Shown: piece by piece, positions 1 to 8,378 of the stretch
Layout: the number at the start of each line of letters is the position of its first letter
Numbering within the stretch: position 1 is the first letter of the stretch
Assembly (NCBI RefSeq): GCF_009861525.1
Contig: NZ_WVHL01000005.1
Span: 1,736,001 to 1,800,000 of the forward strand
Length of the DNA: 64,000 nt
Source of the DNA: Pseudomonas sp. LD120
GTDB taxonomy: Bacteria; Pseudomonadota; Gammaproteobacteria; Pseudomonadales; Pseudomonadaceae
Direction of reading: 5' to 3'
Notes under the pieces: generated by a model
Databases searched by the model: none
The model's input: only the letters and a program-made list of their open reading frames with translations
Told to the model about the DNA's origin: nothing
Made by a program: the position numbers and the translations under genes

Positions 1-188
1 TAGGGCTGGTCATAGAGCACTACGTTGAATTGCGGGTGCAGGTTTTTCACGGTTTGGGCAAACGACGCAGTGGTGGCCATCGAGCCGTTGACCAGAATGA
101 TGGTCTTGTCTGCGGCATCTGCGCGATAAAACTCCGTGTAAACCCGATACTGACCTTGTATATCCAGCACAGCGATTTCTGGCCTCAT
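1..188 (-). CDS. phaG: PhaG/RhlA-family acyl transferase or thioesterase, 5' part only
   Basis: The first 62 codons of a reverse-strand gene are visible; the rest lies outside the window. The protein begins MRPEIAVLDIQGQYRVYTEF and continues with LVNGSMATTASFAQTV and FNVVLYDQP. This matches, from memory, the start of Pseudomonas PhaG almost residue for residue, and RhlA shares the NGAMATTASFA block. PhaG diverts (R)-3-hydroxyacyl chains from the fatty-acid synthesis carrier protein towards CoA for polyhydroxyalkanoate synthesis; it was first called a transacylase and later regarded as a thioesterase. It is a cytoplasmic alpha/beta hydrolase, and the catalytic Ser and His lie beyond the visible part. 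The ATG at 186-188 is the only sensible start. RhlA itself is less likely because the N-terminus is PhaG-like. Confidence 0.85.
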   Translation of the reverse strand, partial: MRPEIAVLDIQGQYRVYTEFYRADAADKTIILVNGSMATTASFAQTVKNLHPQFNVVLYDQP

Positions 189-511
189 GTCATAAGACTC
201 CTGGCAAGCGGGTATGCGCGCAACTTGAGTGTGCACGGGCAATGTGACAGGTAGGCATACGCCTGGAATGGGGGCCCATGTCGATCCGGTAAGGCAGGTC
301 GACGGGTGTTGTTATAGGTGGGCGCTTTACCGGGGAAATGCAGAGCAGGCAGGGCTCAGGCCGGCAAAAGGTTTCTTAGATGTTTTGGGTGACTCATCGG
401 TCACAATTCGGCCGACGGACTGATTCAAGCAGGGCAACCGCGAACCCGCAAGTGCTCTGGATAAATTGTTCGACAGTCTCTGCCCAGCGGTCGTGCATGG
501 GGAGGAAGGCG
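189..511. other. Intergenic region between phaG and rsuA
   Basis: About 320 bp with no convincing gene on either strand. It should hold the phaG promoter (reverse strand) and the 3' end of the rsuA transcript. One small inverted repeat, GTGAC-N6-GTCAC, is visible at 389-404; I cannot assign a regulator to it. No T-tailed terminator was seen. Confidence 0.5.
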
Positions 512-1204
512 TCAGATCAAGCGGATTTCGTCTGCGCTGAGGGCGCGGTATGCCCCGGGAGCGAGGTGTTCATCCAGCACCAGCGGCCCCATGCGTTCAC
601 GGTGCAGGCGCACGACCTTGTTGTTGAAGTGGCCGAACATGCGTTTGACCTGGTGATAGCGGCCTTCGACGATGCTCAGCCTGGCGCTGCGGGGGCCGAG
701 AATCTGCAGGTGGGCGGGCAGGGTGGTGAGGTTCTCGAAGGCAAAGTACAGGCCCTGGGCGAAGGTCTCGACATACTCGGGGCCGATCTCTTGTTCGGTT
801 TCTACATAGTAGAGCTTGGGCAGTTTGGTCTGCGGTTGGGTCAAGCGTCGCGACCAACTGCCGTCGTTGGTGATCAGCATCAGTCCGGTGGTGTTGTAAT
901 CCAGGCGTCCGGCAATGTGCAGCTCTTGCGGGTCCGGCTCGTGGATCAGCTCAAGCACGGTCTTGTGCTCGGGGTCACGGGTGGCACTGACGCAGCCCAT
1001 GGGTTTATGCAGCATGAAGTAGCGCGCCGGTTTGCCGGCTTGCAGCACTTCGTCATCCAACTCCACTCGGCTGAACGCACGAACCTCGGCCTTGGGATCG
1101 CTGATCCACTGGCCGTCGATACGGAGGCGCCGTTGCACCAGTAACAGGCGCACCTGTTGGCGGTTGAAGCGCGGCAGGTTGCTGAGGAAACGGTCAATGC
1201 GCAT
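512..1204 (-). CDS. rsuA: 16S rRNA pseudouridine(516) synthase
   Basis: A 230-residue RsuA-family enzyme that isomerises U516 of 16S rRNA to pseudouridine during small-subunit assembly. An S4-like RNA-binding segment occupies roughly residues 1-60. The catalytic domain follows, with the signature GRLDYNTTGLML at 99-110; Asp102 is the expected nucleophile. The C-terminal block EGRYHQVKRMFG is also typical of the family. Length is normal. The gene lies 33 bp downstream of the small CWC-protein gene on the same strand and probably shares its transcript. RluB/RluE-type paralogues are the alternative, but overall length and motifs favour RsuA. Confidence 0.88.
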   Translation of the reverse strand: MRIDRFLSNLPRFNRQQVRLLLVQRRLRIDGQWISDPKAEVRAFSRVELDDEVLQAGKPARYFMLHKPMGCVSATRDPEHKTVLELIHEPDPQELHIAGRLDYNTTGLMLITNDGSWSRRLTQPQTKLPKLYYVETEQEIGPEYVETFAQGLYFAFENLTTLPAHLQILGPRSARLSIVEGRYHQVKRMFGHFNNKVVRLHRERMGPLVLDEHLAPGAYRALSADEIRLI

Positions 1205-1237
1205 GGTGTTCGGCAGTCGTTGGCACCGTGAGTGCTC

Positions 1238-1456
1238 TCATGGGCGGTCCACGCTGTCGGCGCGCAGTTGGGCTTCGACCCCGGCGCAGCGCGGGCACAG
1301 GCAAGACTGATTGCGCAGCTCCGGCGCCAAGGCCTTGATGACCGCCGGATCGATGCTCACGCTGTAGCACCAGCAGGCTTGGCTGGCGCTGCGCGGGTCG
1401 GCCAGCACACAGTCATTGCGGGCCCCACAGGCGGGGCAAAGGTCAGGTCTATTCAT
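1238..1456 (-). CDS. Cysteine-rich CWC family small protein
   Basis: A 72-residue protein starting MNRPDLCPACG, rich in cysteine (LCPACGARNDC, ACWCYSVSI, SCLCPRCAG). The paired CxxC-type motifs and the central CWC triplet fit the cysteine-rich CWC family, presumed to bind metal; no function is established that I know of. The ATG at 1454-1456 is chosen because the protein is conserved from the MNRPDLCPACG segment; a longer frame exists upstream but runs inside the preceding gene. The start overlaps the end of the diguanylate cyclase gene by 8 bp, which suggests translational coupling, and rsuA follows 33 bp downstream. Confidence 0.7.
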   Translation of the reverse strand: MNRPDLCPACGARNDCVLADPRSASQACWCYSVSIDPAVIKALAPELRNQSCLCPRCAGVEAQLRADSVDRP

Positions 1457-2936
1457 GGCTGGAGTGGGGTATTTCCACGCAGGTTCGATTGCGTCCGGTC
1501 TGCTTGGCGCGGTACATCGCGTGGTCGGCACGGGACAGCAGGCTGTGGAGGGTGTCTGCCGATTGCAGGATGGTCAAGCCGATGCTGACGGTCACTTGCA
1601 ACTGCTGGCCTTCATAGTGGTAGTGCTGTTGCTCGATCAGCAGGCGGATCTTCTCGGCAATGCCCAGGGCCATGGTGCTGTCGGTGTCCTTGAGTAGGAC
1701 GATGAACTCCTCGCCGCCCCAGCGACAGACAATGTCGGACTGGCGCAGGCAGCCTTGCAGGTCTCGGGCGAAGCCGCTGAGCACTTGATCGCCCGCCAGG
1801 TGGCCGTAGGTGTCATTGAGGCGCTTGAAGTGATCCAGATCCAGCAGTAGCGCGCTGAGGGGCGTCAGGTCGCGCCGCGCTTCTTGCAGGGCTTGGGCCG
1901 CCAGCAGGTCAAAACCGCGTCGATTCGGCAGACGGGTGAGGCTGTCGAGGGTGGCCTGGGTCTCGATCCGGCGTTGGTAGCGGCGCACCACGGTGCTCAG
2001 CAGAATCAGCACGATGGCGGTAATCACCAGGCAGATCAGCAGGTTCAGGTACAGAGAGTGGCGAATGCCGTTGAGGGCGCCGTCCTCGCGTTTATCCACG
2101 AACAGGTACCAGTTCAGCTCGGGAATAAAGCGCACATTGAGGAAGTGACTCTGACCCTGGCTGGAATATTCGAAGCTGCCGCTGTGGGGCTTGGGCAGTT
2201 GCTGCATCAGTTCCTTTAGGCTTTCCAGCTTGTGCAGCGACTGGCCACTGCGCGCGCCTTGGGGCCCGCCGTCGGCGCCGGTGAGGACAATGCGGCCGAA
2301 GGTGTCGACGAAATACACACTGCGCTGATAGCGCTGCTGATACTTGTCGATCAGCTTGACCACCGCGTCCACCGTCAGACCGACTCCGGCTGCGCCGATG
2401 AAACGGTCCTGGTAGTCGTAGACCTTGTAATTGATGAAGAAGGTCAGCTTGTCCTGATTGGCCAGGTCCGGATCGACGTTAATTTCGTAGGGCGCGGCCA
2501 TGTCGCGCACGCGAAAGTACCAAATGTCTCGGGGCTCATTGATGTTGATCTTCTTTAACACGCCCTTGGCCTGGTAGTAGGTGAGGCTGGTGTTGGAGAC
2601 AAAGAACGCGGTGTAGGCGTCGTAGTGGGTCATGACTTCGTTGAGGTAGCGAATCATCTGGCTGGGATCGCGCTCGCCAGCCACCACCCAGTCACGCATG
2701 AACGTGTCGCGGGCCATCATCGAGGAGATGAGGATCGGTCGAACCAGGTCTTTCTGGATTTCCGAGTACACGGTGTCGGAGGTCAGCGGTAGTTCGGTAT
2801 TGATGATGCTGTCGCGGATCGAGTTCCGTGAGGCGTAGTAGCTGAGCAGCGAGGTGGCAAGGAAGCCGCTGCCCAGTAGACCGATAAGCACCAGCACCAG
2901 CGAACGTTGAGAATACAAGGGAGAACGAAGCGGCAT
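1449..2936 (-). CDS. Membrane diguanylate cyclase (periplasmic Cache sensor plus GGDEF)
   Basis: A 495-residue inner-membrane protein predicted to make cyclic di-GMP from two GTP. Transmembrane helix 1 covers about residues 11-31, a large periplasmic double-Cache-like sensor about 35-290, and helix 2 about 296-317. The cytoplasmic GGDEF domain runs from about 330 to 490. The active-site signature is GGEEF at 407-411. An inhibitory I-site RQSD lies at 398-401, five residues upstream, so product inhibition is expected. The ligand of the sensor is unknown. The ATG at 2934-2936 precedes the first helix directly. Its 3' end overlaps the CWC-protein gene by 8 bp. Confidence 0.88.
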   Translation of the reverse strand: MPLRSPLYSQRSLVLVLIGLLGSGFLATSLLSYYASRNSIRDSIINTELPLTSDTVYSEIQKDLVRPILISSMMARDTFMRDWVVAGERDPSQMIRYLNEVMTHYDAYTAFFVSNTSLTYYQAKGVLKKININEPRDIWYFRVRDMAAPYEINVDPDLANQDKLTFFINYKVYDYQDRFIGAAGVGLTVDAVVKLIDKYQQRYQRSVYFVDTFGRIVLTGADGGPQGARSGQSLHKLESLKELMQQLPKPHSGSFEYSSQGQSHFLNVRFIPELNWYLFVDKREDGALNGIRHSLYLNLLICLVITAIVLILLSTVVRRYQRRIETQATLDSLTRLPNRRGFDLLAAQALQEARRDLTPLSALLLDLDHFKRLNDTYGHLAGDQVLSGFARDLQGCLRQSDIVCRWGGEEFIVLLKDTDSTMALGIAEKIRLLIEQQHYHYEGQQLQVTVSIGLTILQSADTLHSLLSRADHAMYRAKQTGRNRTCVEIPHSSHE

Positions 2937-3249
2937 GGTGATTCCGTGTTAATGGCCTGATGACGCATTCTAGTGGCAGCGCCCGGAAATAACTCGCTCA
3001 TCACGCGACGAAATTGTGGTGCTTGGACAATCGACGCGGGCCTTGAAGGCTGTGGCTTGGCGGTCGTTCGGTATATTTTTTTGGCGCTGGAAAACAGGCG
3101 CGCGGGGTGCGTTCGAGAGTTGTATCAAGGTATTGCAAAAATTGCACTGCAAGGGCTTTTTGTGGTCTTACATTGCGTCAGTCAGCCTGTTGCTGATTGC
3201 CGCCTGCCAGCGTCGCTGGCGTGGCTTCTTCGCGGTCCAGGAGGCCGCT
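2937..3249. other. Divergent intergenic region upstream of the cyclase and lipoprotein genes
   Basis: About 310 bp that must contain promoters for the cyclase gene (leftward) and the lipoprotein gene (rightward). An AT-rich patch (GGTATATTTTTTTGG, about 3070-3084) stands out. The frame of the lipoprotein gene stays open well upstream, but that extension has no lipobox or signal peptide and is treated as untranslated leader. Confidence 0.4.
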
Positions 3250-3633
3250 ATGCATCGTCGAATTCTACTGATTGCGTTACTGGGTTTGAGCCTTTCTGCG
3301 TGTGCTCCGTACTACGGCGCAGATACCCGCTATTACCGCTCAGACATCTACAGCTCCCCCGCGCCCGTCTATGAATACGGTGGCGGATCGTCCTATTACT
3401 CCACGGGTCGTGGTGACTACACCCACCGTTACTACCAGGTTGCGCCACGTTATTACCCGCCCGCCACGGGCTATTATCCGTCGCCGCGCGCGAGGTATCG
3501 GCCTTATCCGAGCCCCGGGCGCGCCGGGCATGACCGGCACAGTAACGCCGGCAGTCGAGATTGGGGCGGACACGGCGGGCGTGATTCTCATGGCCACGGT
3601 GACCGTGGCCGGGGGGATCGCGGTCACTGGTAG
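3250..3633 (+). CDS. Small Tyr/Gly/His-rich lipoprotein, function unknown
   Basis: A 127-residue secreted protein. The signal peptide MHRRILLIALLGLSLSACAP ends in a lipobox (LSAC, Cys18), so it is probably lipid-anchored in the envelope. The mature part is low-complexity: Tyr/Pro-rich up to about residue 95, then a Gly/His/Asp/Arg-rich tail (GGHGGRDSHGHGDRGRGDRG) that could bind metal. The ATG at 3250 is preceded by AGGAG at good spacing and gives a clean signal peptide; earlier in-frame starts do not. The gene stands alone between divergent and convergent neighbours. I do not recognise a named family, and the His-rich tail is the only functional hint. Confidence 0.7.
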   Translation: MHRRILLIALLGLSLSACAPYYGADTRYYRSDIYSSPAPVYEYGGGSSYYSTGRGDYTHRYYQVAPRYYPPATGYYPSPRARYRPYPSPGRAGHDRHSNAGSRDWGGHGGRDSHGHGDRGRGDRGHW

Positions 3634-3638
3634 CGAAC

Positions 3639-3665
3639 CCCGCAGCCGCTTTTGCCGGCAGCGGG
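3639..3665. terminator. Possible bidirectional terminator hairpin
   Basis: CCCGCAGCCG pairs with CGGCAGCGGG across a short loop with one mismatch, between the convergent lipoprotein and hydrolase genes. No clear T-run follows, so it is a weak call. Confidence 0.35.
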
Positions 3666-3708
3666 CGCATGTTCCGCCGACCTTGACCTTGCTGGCGACC
3701 GCGGCTGA

Positions 3709-4821
3709 TCAGTAGTCCGTCAGGTCTGCCAGGGGATGGCGACCTTCCCAGGCCTTGTGAAAGTGCGCCTCCACCACCGCTTCCGGCACGCTGTTGATAT
3801 CAGCCCAATGCCAGTGCGGTTGCTGATCCTTGTCGATCAGGCGGGCGCGCACACCTTCGGCAAATTCCGGGTGCCGGCAGCAGTTCAGGCTCAGGGTGTA
3901 TTCCATCTGGAACACTTCGGCAAGGGACAGATAGCGGGCGCGGCGGATCTGTTCCCACAGCAGGTGCGCAGTCAGCGGGCAACCTTCGCTGAGGGTTTTG
4001 GCCGCACGGCTATAAAGCGGGTCGGCGTGACTGCGTAATGGGCTGATGGCACGCCAGGCACTGCTCACATCACTGACATCCAACCATTGATCGATCTGCT
4101 GCCGGCGCGGCAGCCACTGGGCTTCGGGCATCTGCTCCAGTGCTTCCTGTTGCAGGGCCTTGAGCAGGCTGTTGAGTTGCCTCGGGGTTTGTTCCTGCCA
4201 GTTCAATTGCAGCAGGCCCTCGATCAACGCTTCTTGCTGTTCATCCAGCAAGAAGCGGTCGGCAAGGTTCAGATCCAGGGCGTCGCGACCGTTCATATGG
4301 GCGCCGGTGAGACCGAGAAACAGCCCGAGCTTGCCGGGCATTCGTGAAAGGAACCAACTGGCGCCCACATCGGGGTACAGGCCGATGCTGATTTCTGGCA
4401 TCGCCAGACGACTGCTGGGGGTGACGATGCGAATGTTCGCGCCTTGCAGCAGCCCCATACCGCCGCCGAGCACATAGCCGTGGCCCCAGCAGATCAGCGG
4501 CTTGGGGTAGGTGTGCAAGCGATAGTCGAGACGATATTCAGCGGCGAAAAAATGCCCGGCCAAGGCGGGCACCTCGCCCGGGTGATCCAGGCAGGCCTGA
4601 GCCAGGCTGCGCACCTCGCCACCGGCGCAGAAGGCCTTGGCACCGTTGCCTCGCAGCAGTACGCAGACCACTTGCGGATCTTTGGCCCAGGCGTCGAGGT
4701 GTTCGCTAAGCCGCTGGATCATGGACAGAGACAGGGCGTTGAGGGATTTTTCCGCATCCAGGGTGGCAATGGCGATGCGTGCGCCATCGGTGCCGGTGAG
4801 TTCTTCGACGTGCAGGTTCAT
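3709..4821 (-). CDS. 3-hydroxyisobutyryl-CoA hydrolase (enoyl-CoA hydratase superfamily)
   Basis: A 370-residue crotonase-fold protein. The segment MPEISIGLYPDVGASWFLSR (141-160) is the signature of 3-hydroxyisobutyryl-CoA hydrolases, with Glu143 and Asp151 as expected catalytic residues. The oxyanion-hole segments FCAGGEV (64-70) and HGYVLGGGMGL are present. It should hydrolyse 3-hydroxyisobutyryl-CoA, a step of valine breakdown that also limits build-up of toxic methacrylyl-CoA. It is longer than simple enoyl-CoA hydratases (about 260 residues), as expected for this subgroup. The gene is monocistronic and divergent from ung. Activity on another beta-hydroxyacyl-CoA cannot be excluded. Confidence 0.82.
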   Translation of the reverse strand: MNLHVEELTGTDGARIAIATLDAEKSLNALSLSMIQRLSEHLDAWAKDPQVVCVLLRGNGAKAFCAGGEVRSLAQACLDHPGEVPALAGHFFAAEYRLDYRLHTYPKPLICWGHGYVLGGGMGLLQGANIRIVTPSSRLAMPEISIGLYPDVGASWFLSRMPGKLGLFLGLTGAHMNGRDALDLNLADRFLLDEQQEALIEGLLQLNWQEQTPRQLNSLLKALQQEALEQMPEAQWLPRRQQIDQWLDVSDVSSAWRAISPLRSHADPLYSRAAKTLSEGCPLTAHLLWEQIRRARYLSLAEVFQMEYTLSLNCCRHPEFAEGVRARLIDKDQQPHWHWADINSVPEAVVEAHFHKAWEGRHPLADLTDY

Positions 4822-4895
4822 CGTGACCTCGATGGAGAATATGAGCGATTAGTATGATCGCTGGTAGGGAAAGTGCCGGTTCTGTGTCAGATCAA

Positions 4896-4924
4896 TTGAC
4901 AAGCGAAGTCGGCTTTTCTAGGGT
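4896..4924 (+). promoter_or_regulatory. Sigma-70 type promoter candidate for ung
   Basis: TTGACA at 4896-4901, a 17-bp spacer, and TAGGGT at 4919-4924. The -35 is perfect and the -10 is 4/6. It ends 23 bp before the ung start, which would leave a short leader. Confidence 0.45.
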
Positions 4925-4947
4925 GCGGCCACTGTTTTTTCACGGGC

Positions 4948-5646
4948 ATGGCCATGACTGCTGACGATCGTATCAAACTCGAACCGAGCTGGAAGGCGGC
5001 GCTGCGTGCTGAATTCGAGCAGCCCTACATGACCGAGCTGCGGGCTTTTCTGCGCCAGGAACATGCAGCTGGCAAGGAAATCTATCCGCCGGGTCCGATG
5101 ATCTTCAATGCCTTGAATTCAACGCCGCTGGATCAGGTGAAGGTGGTGATCCTCGGTCAGGATCCTTATCACGGGCCGGGTCAGGCCCATGGCCTGTGCT
5201 TCTCGGTGCAGCCCGGGGTGCCAGCACCGCCGTCGCTGGTGAACATCTACAAAGAGCTCAAGCGCGACTTGAATATCGATATTCCCAACCACGGCTACCT
5301 GCAAAGTTGGGCCGACCAGGGCGTGTTGATGCTTAACACCACCATGACCGTGGAGCGGGCCAATGCTGCGTCCCATGCCGGTAAGGGCTGGCAGTTCTTC
5401 ACCGACCGGATCATCGAAGTGGTCAGCGAACACCAGCCGCACCTGGTGTTCCTGCTATGGGGCGCCCATGCCCAGAGCAAGCAGAAACTGATCGATGCCA
5501 CCAAACACCTGGTGCTGACCTCGGTACATCCCTCGCCTTTGTCGGCGTACCGTGGCTTTCTCGGTTGCGGGCATTTCAGCCGCACCAACAAGTTTCTTGA
5601 GCAGAACGGCGAGACGCCGATTGAGTGGCGCTTGCCACCGTTGTGA
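4948..5646 (+). CDS. ung: Uracil-DNA glycosylase
   Basis: A 232-residue family-1 uracil-DNA glycosylase that removes uracil from DNA, starting base-excision repair. The water-activating motif GQDPYHGP (70-77, Asp72) and the DNA-intercalation loop [11 protein letters not shown] (His194) are intact, and LLWGAHAQ and [11 protein letters not shown] are typical. Length matches the family. Two in-frame ATGs lie six bases apart (4948 and 4954); neither has a strong ribosome site, so the exact start is open by two residues. Its position beside the AbrB permease and tct genes is as in P. aeruginosa. Confidence 0.97.
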   Translation: MAMTADDRIKLEPSWKAALRAEFEQPYMTELRAFLRQEHAAGKEIYPPGPMIFNALNSTPLDQVKVVILGQDPYHGPGQAHGLCFSVQPGVPAPPSLVNIYKELKRDLNIDIPNHGYLQSWADQGVLMLNTTMTVERANAASHAGKGWQFFTDRIIEVVSEHQPHLVFLLWGAHAQSKQKLIDATKHLVLTSVHPSPLSAYRGFLGCGHFSRTNKFLEQNGETPIEWRLPPL

Positions 5647-5775
5647 AAAAAAACAGGGCTTGGGAGGAGAGGCAGGGCCTTTGAAGGCGCTAAAGGTTCG
5701 CTGGGCGAGCGTCAGGCAAGGTCCTGCGGAGCTTTTCGCCGCGTGCCCGGAGTCAGCAGCGGGTGCTGAGTCGGG

Positions 5776-5843
5776 TGTAGCCGCTGCCGCAGGTTGCGTA
5801 TGGCCCGAAGGGGGCCGGGTGAAGGCCATGCGTAGCGGCTACA
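5776..5843. repeat. REP-like intergenic repeat with terminal inverted repeats
   Basis: A 68-bp imperfect hairpin element bounded by perfect 10-bp inverted ends, TGTAGCCGCT (5776-5785) and AGCGGCTACA (5834-5843), with an inner GGCCC/GGGCC stem. Sequences starting TGTAGCCGCTGCCG are familiar from memory as dispersed intergenic repeats in fluorescens-group pseudomonads. The right end supplies the TAG stop codon of the adjacent permease gene (5839-5841, reverse strand). Confidence 0.6.
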
Positions 5844-6870
5844 AGGGCCCCTTGTTCCAATGACGGAATAACGGTTCAGCGAGAAACAGCACGAACAATA
5901 ACCTCATCACCTGCATCGCGGTCACCAGAGGCACCGACAGTTGCAGGGTCTCGGCGGTCAGGCTCATTTCCGCGATGCCGCCGGGCATCATGCCCAGGGT
6001 CAACGAGCGCAAGTCCAGGTGGGTCAGCACGCTCAGGGCCAGGGCCGCGAGGCTGGCGATCAGCATGCTCAAGGTGCTGCCAATCAGGGTCCGGCCCATG
6101 AACGACGGCGCCTGGCGAAAGAACTGCCGATTGAAGTGACAGCCCAAGCCACTGCCGATCAGCCACTGGCCCAATTGGCTGGCGCCATCAGGCAGGCCGA
6201 TGTGCAGGTCGTAAGCAATGCTCAAGGTGGCGCTGATCAGCAAGGGCCCGAACAACCAGGGATTGGGCTGGCGCAGACGCTGCCAGAGCCAGGCCAGCAG
6301 CGCACCCGCCGGGAACAGCAGGGCCAGCCACGTCCAGTCCACGGTGCTTGCATGCAGCGCCGGGGTGCCTTCCCCCAGCAGATACTTGAAGGCCGCCGGC
6401 ACACACAGCACCACGGTCAGTACCCGCAGACTCTGTCCGGCAGCTACGCGGCTGAGCTGCGCACCATTGCGGGCGCCGAGATTGACCATCTCCCCGGACC
6501 CGCCAGGCATGCTGGAGAAGAACGCCGTCGCCCGGTCTTCTCCCGTGCGCCGCAGCCACCAGACCCCGATCACGCTGGACAGGCTGGTGACCAGGGCGCC
6601 GAAGAAGATCAGGCCGAAATGACTCATGACCTGCGCCATCACCAAGGGCGTGAAGTGCAGGCCGATGCCGATTCCCACCACCCACTGACCGCATTTGCGT
6701 CCGCCGGGGATTTCCGCCAACTGCCAGGGGGTCAGGCAGCGCACCAGGATGATTGCCAGTAGCGAGCCGACCATCCAGGGCAGTGGCCAACCGATCTGGC
6801 TGGCGAGGTAACCGCCAGCCAGACCGACCAGGGGCGTACCCCACCAGTGTTTGAGGCGGACCTCAGGCAT
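5839..6870 (-). CDS. AbrB-family integral membrane permease
   Basis: A 343-residue polytopic membrane protein of the Gram-negative AbrB-duplication family, often misnamed ammonia monooxygenase. It shows an internal duplication: SMPGGSGEMVNLGARNG in the first half and MMPGGIAEMSLTAETL in the second, each within a block of about five helices. The substrate is unknown; it is not the AbrB DNA-binding protein. The ATG at 6868-6870 overlaps the tctA stop region by 8 bp, and a GTG at 6897 would add nine residues; no ribosome site distinguishes them. The overlap suggests co-transcription with opdH-tctCBA. The stop codon lies inside a REP-like repeat. Confidence 0.75.
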   Translation of the reverse strand: MPEVRLKHWWGTPLVGLAGGYLASQIGWPLPWMVGSLLAIILVRCLTPWQLAEIPGGRKCGQWVVGIGIGLHFTPLVMAQVMSHFGLIFFGALVTSLSSVIGVWWLRRTGEDRATAFFSSMPGGSGEMVNLGARNGAQLSRVAAGQSLRVLTVVLCVPAAFKYLLGEGTPALHASTVDWTWLALLFPAGALLAWLWQRLRQPNPWLFGPLLISATLSIAYDLHIGLPDGASQLGQWLIGSGLGCHFNRQFFRQAPSFMGRTLIGSTLSMLIASLAALALSVLTHLDLRSLTLGMMPGGIAEMSLTAETLQLSVPLVTAMQVMRLLFVLFLAEPLFRHWNKGPL

Positions 6871-8377
6871 CGGCAACGGCACGTTGCTGGGCAGCACGCT
6901 TGCGCCAGATCCGCAGTATCGGCACCAGCAGCATGATCCCCGTCAGTACCCAGACCCCAAGGGTGATCGGGCTCGACCAGAGGATCTCCAGCGCGCCGTT
7001 GGAAATCGACAGCGCACGGCGCAGGTTCTGCTCCATCAAACCGCCGAGGATGAAGCCCAGCAGCACGGGCGACAGTGGGAAGTCGAGCTTGCGCAGGATG
7101 TAGCCGAAGATCCCGATGGCGATCATCAGGAACAGGTCGAAGGTGGTGGCGTGCACCGCATAGACGCCGATCCCGGTGATGATGGCGATTACCGGCACCA
7201 GCGCCCAGTTCGGCACGGCGAGGATACGGGTAAAGACGCGGATCATTGGGATGTTGAGGATCACCAGCATGACGTTGGCGATGAACAGCGAGGCGATCAG
7301 CCCCCAGACGATATCCGGCTGCTGCTGGAACAACAGCGGACCGGGGGTGATGTTGTACAGCGACAGGGCGCCGATCATCACTGCGGTGGTGCCAGAGCCT
7401 GGAACCCCCAGCGTCAGCATGGGCACCAGGGCGCCGCAAGCGGCACCACCGATGGCAGTTTCCGGCGCGGCCAGCCCGCGCTTGTCGCCCTGGCCGAAGG
7501 TGCCGCTGGCGCCGGCGATGCGTTTTTCGGTCATGTAGGCCACGGCGCTGGCCAGGGTCGCCCCGGCACCGGGCAGCACGCCCATGATGAAGCCCAGCAC
7601 GCCACAGCGCACGTTTACCGCAAATACCGACGCGGCTTCCTTGACGTTGAACATCATGCGTCCGGTGGCCTTTACCGCTTCCTGGCCACGATGGGTTTTC
7701 TCCAGCAGCAACAAAATCTCGCTGATGGAGAACAGGCCCAGAACCAGAACCACGAACTGGATGCCGTCGGTGAGGTGGATGTTGTCTCCGGTGAAGCGGT
7801 ACACGCCACTATTGGCGTCGATGCCCACCGTTGACAGGAACAGGCCGATCAGCGCGGCGATGAAGGTCTTCAGCGGTCGGTCGCCGGCCATGCCGCCGAG
7901 GCAGACAATGGCGAACACCATGAGCACGAAGTACTCCGCCGGGCCGAAGGCGATCGCCCATTTCGCCAGCAACGGGGCGAACAGCACCATGCCGCAGGTG
8001 GCGATGAAGGCGCCAATGAACGAGCTCCACGCCGACAGCGACAGGGCCACGCCGGCCAGGCCTTTACGGGCCATGGGGTAGCCGTCGAGGGTGGTCATCA
8101 CGGTGGAGGCTTCGCCGGGAATATTGAGCAGGATCGAACTGATACGTCCGCCGTATTCGCAACCCAGGTACACCGCTGCCAGCAGAATCAGCGCCGATTC
8201 CGGCGGCAGGCCGAGGGCGAAAGCAATGGGGATCAGTAGCGCGACGCCGTTGATCGGGCCCAGGCCCGGCAACAGGCCGACTACGGTGCCGATCAGGGTG
8301 CCGGACAGGGCGGTGACCAGGTTGTACGGGGTCAGCGCGACGCCGAATCCGTGGCCCAGATAACTGAGGGTATCCAT
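6863..8377 (-). CDS. tctA: Tripartite tricarboxylate transporter, large permease subunit TctA
   Basis: A 504-residue, highly hydrophobic protein with about 12 helices. Conserved TctA segments include GLLPGLGPINGVALLIPIAF near residue 40, LNIPGEASTVMTTLDGYPMA near 85, and GVLPGAGATLASAVAYMTEK and TLGVPGSGTTAVMIGAL in the second half. It forms the ion-coupled channel that, with TctB and the periplasmic binding protein TctC, imports citrate-like tricarboxylates. The ATG at 8375-8377 starts MDTLSYLGHGFGVALTP, the usual TctA N-terminus. It follows tctB by one base and overlaps the permease gene at its 3' end. Confidence 0.92.
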   Translation of the reverse strand: MDTLSYLGHGFGVALTPYNLVTALSGTLIGTVVGLLPGLGPINGVALLIPIAFALGLPPESALILLAAVYLGCEYGGRISSILLNIPGEASTVMTTLDGYPMARKGLAGVALSLSAWSSFIGAFIATCGMVLFAPLLAKWAIAFGPAEYFVLMVFAIVCLGGMAGDRPLKTFIAALIGLFLSTVGIDANSGVYRFTGDNIHLTDGIQFVVLVLGLFSISEILLLLEKTHRGQEAVKATGRMMFNVKEAASVFAVNVRCGVLGFIMGVLPGAGATLASAVAYMTEKRIAGASGTFGQGDKRGLAAPETAIGGAACGALVPMLTLGVPGSGTTAVMIGALSLYNITPGPLLFQQQPDIVWGLIASLFIANVMLVILNIPMIRVFTRILAVPNWALVPVIAIITGIGVYAVHATTFDLFLMIAIGIFGYILRKLDFPLSPVLLGFILGGLMEQNLRRALSISNGALEILWSSPITLGVWVLTGIMLLVPILRIWRKRAAQQRAVADA

Positions 8378-8378
8378 A

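Noticed and set aside
3016-3249. Upstream extension of the lipoprotein reading frame
   Set aside because: Using it would bury the signal peptide and lipobox inside the protein; the ATG at 3250 has a good ribosome site.
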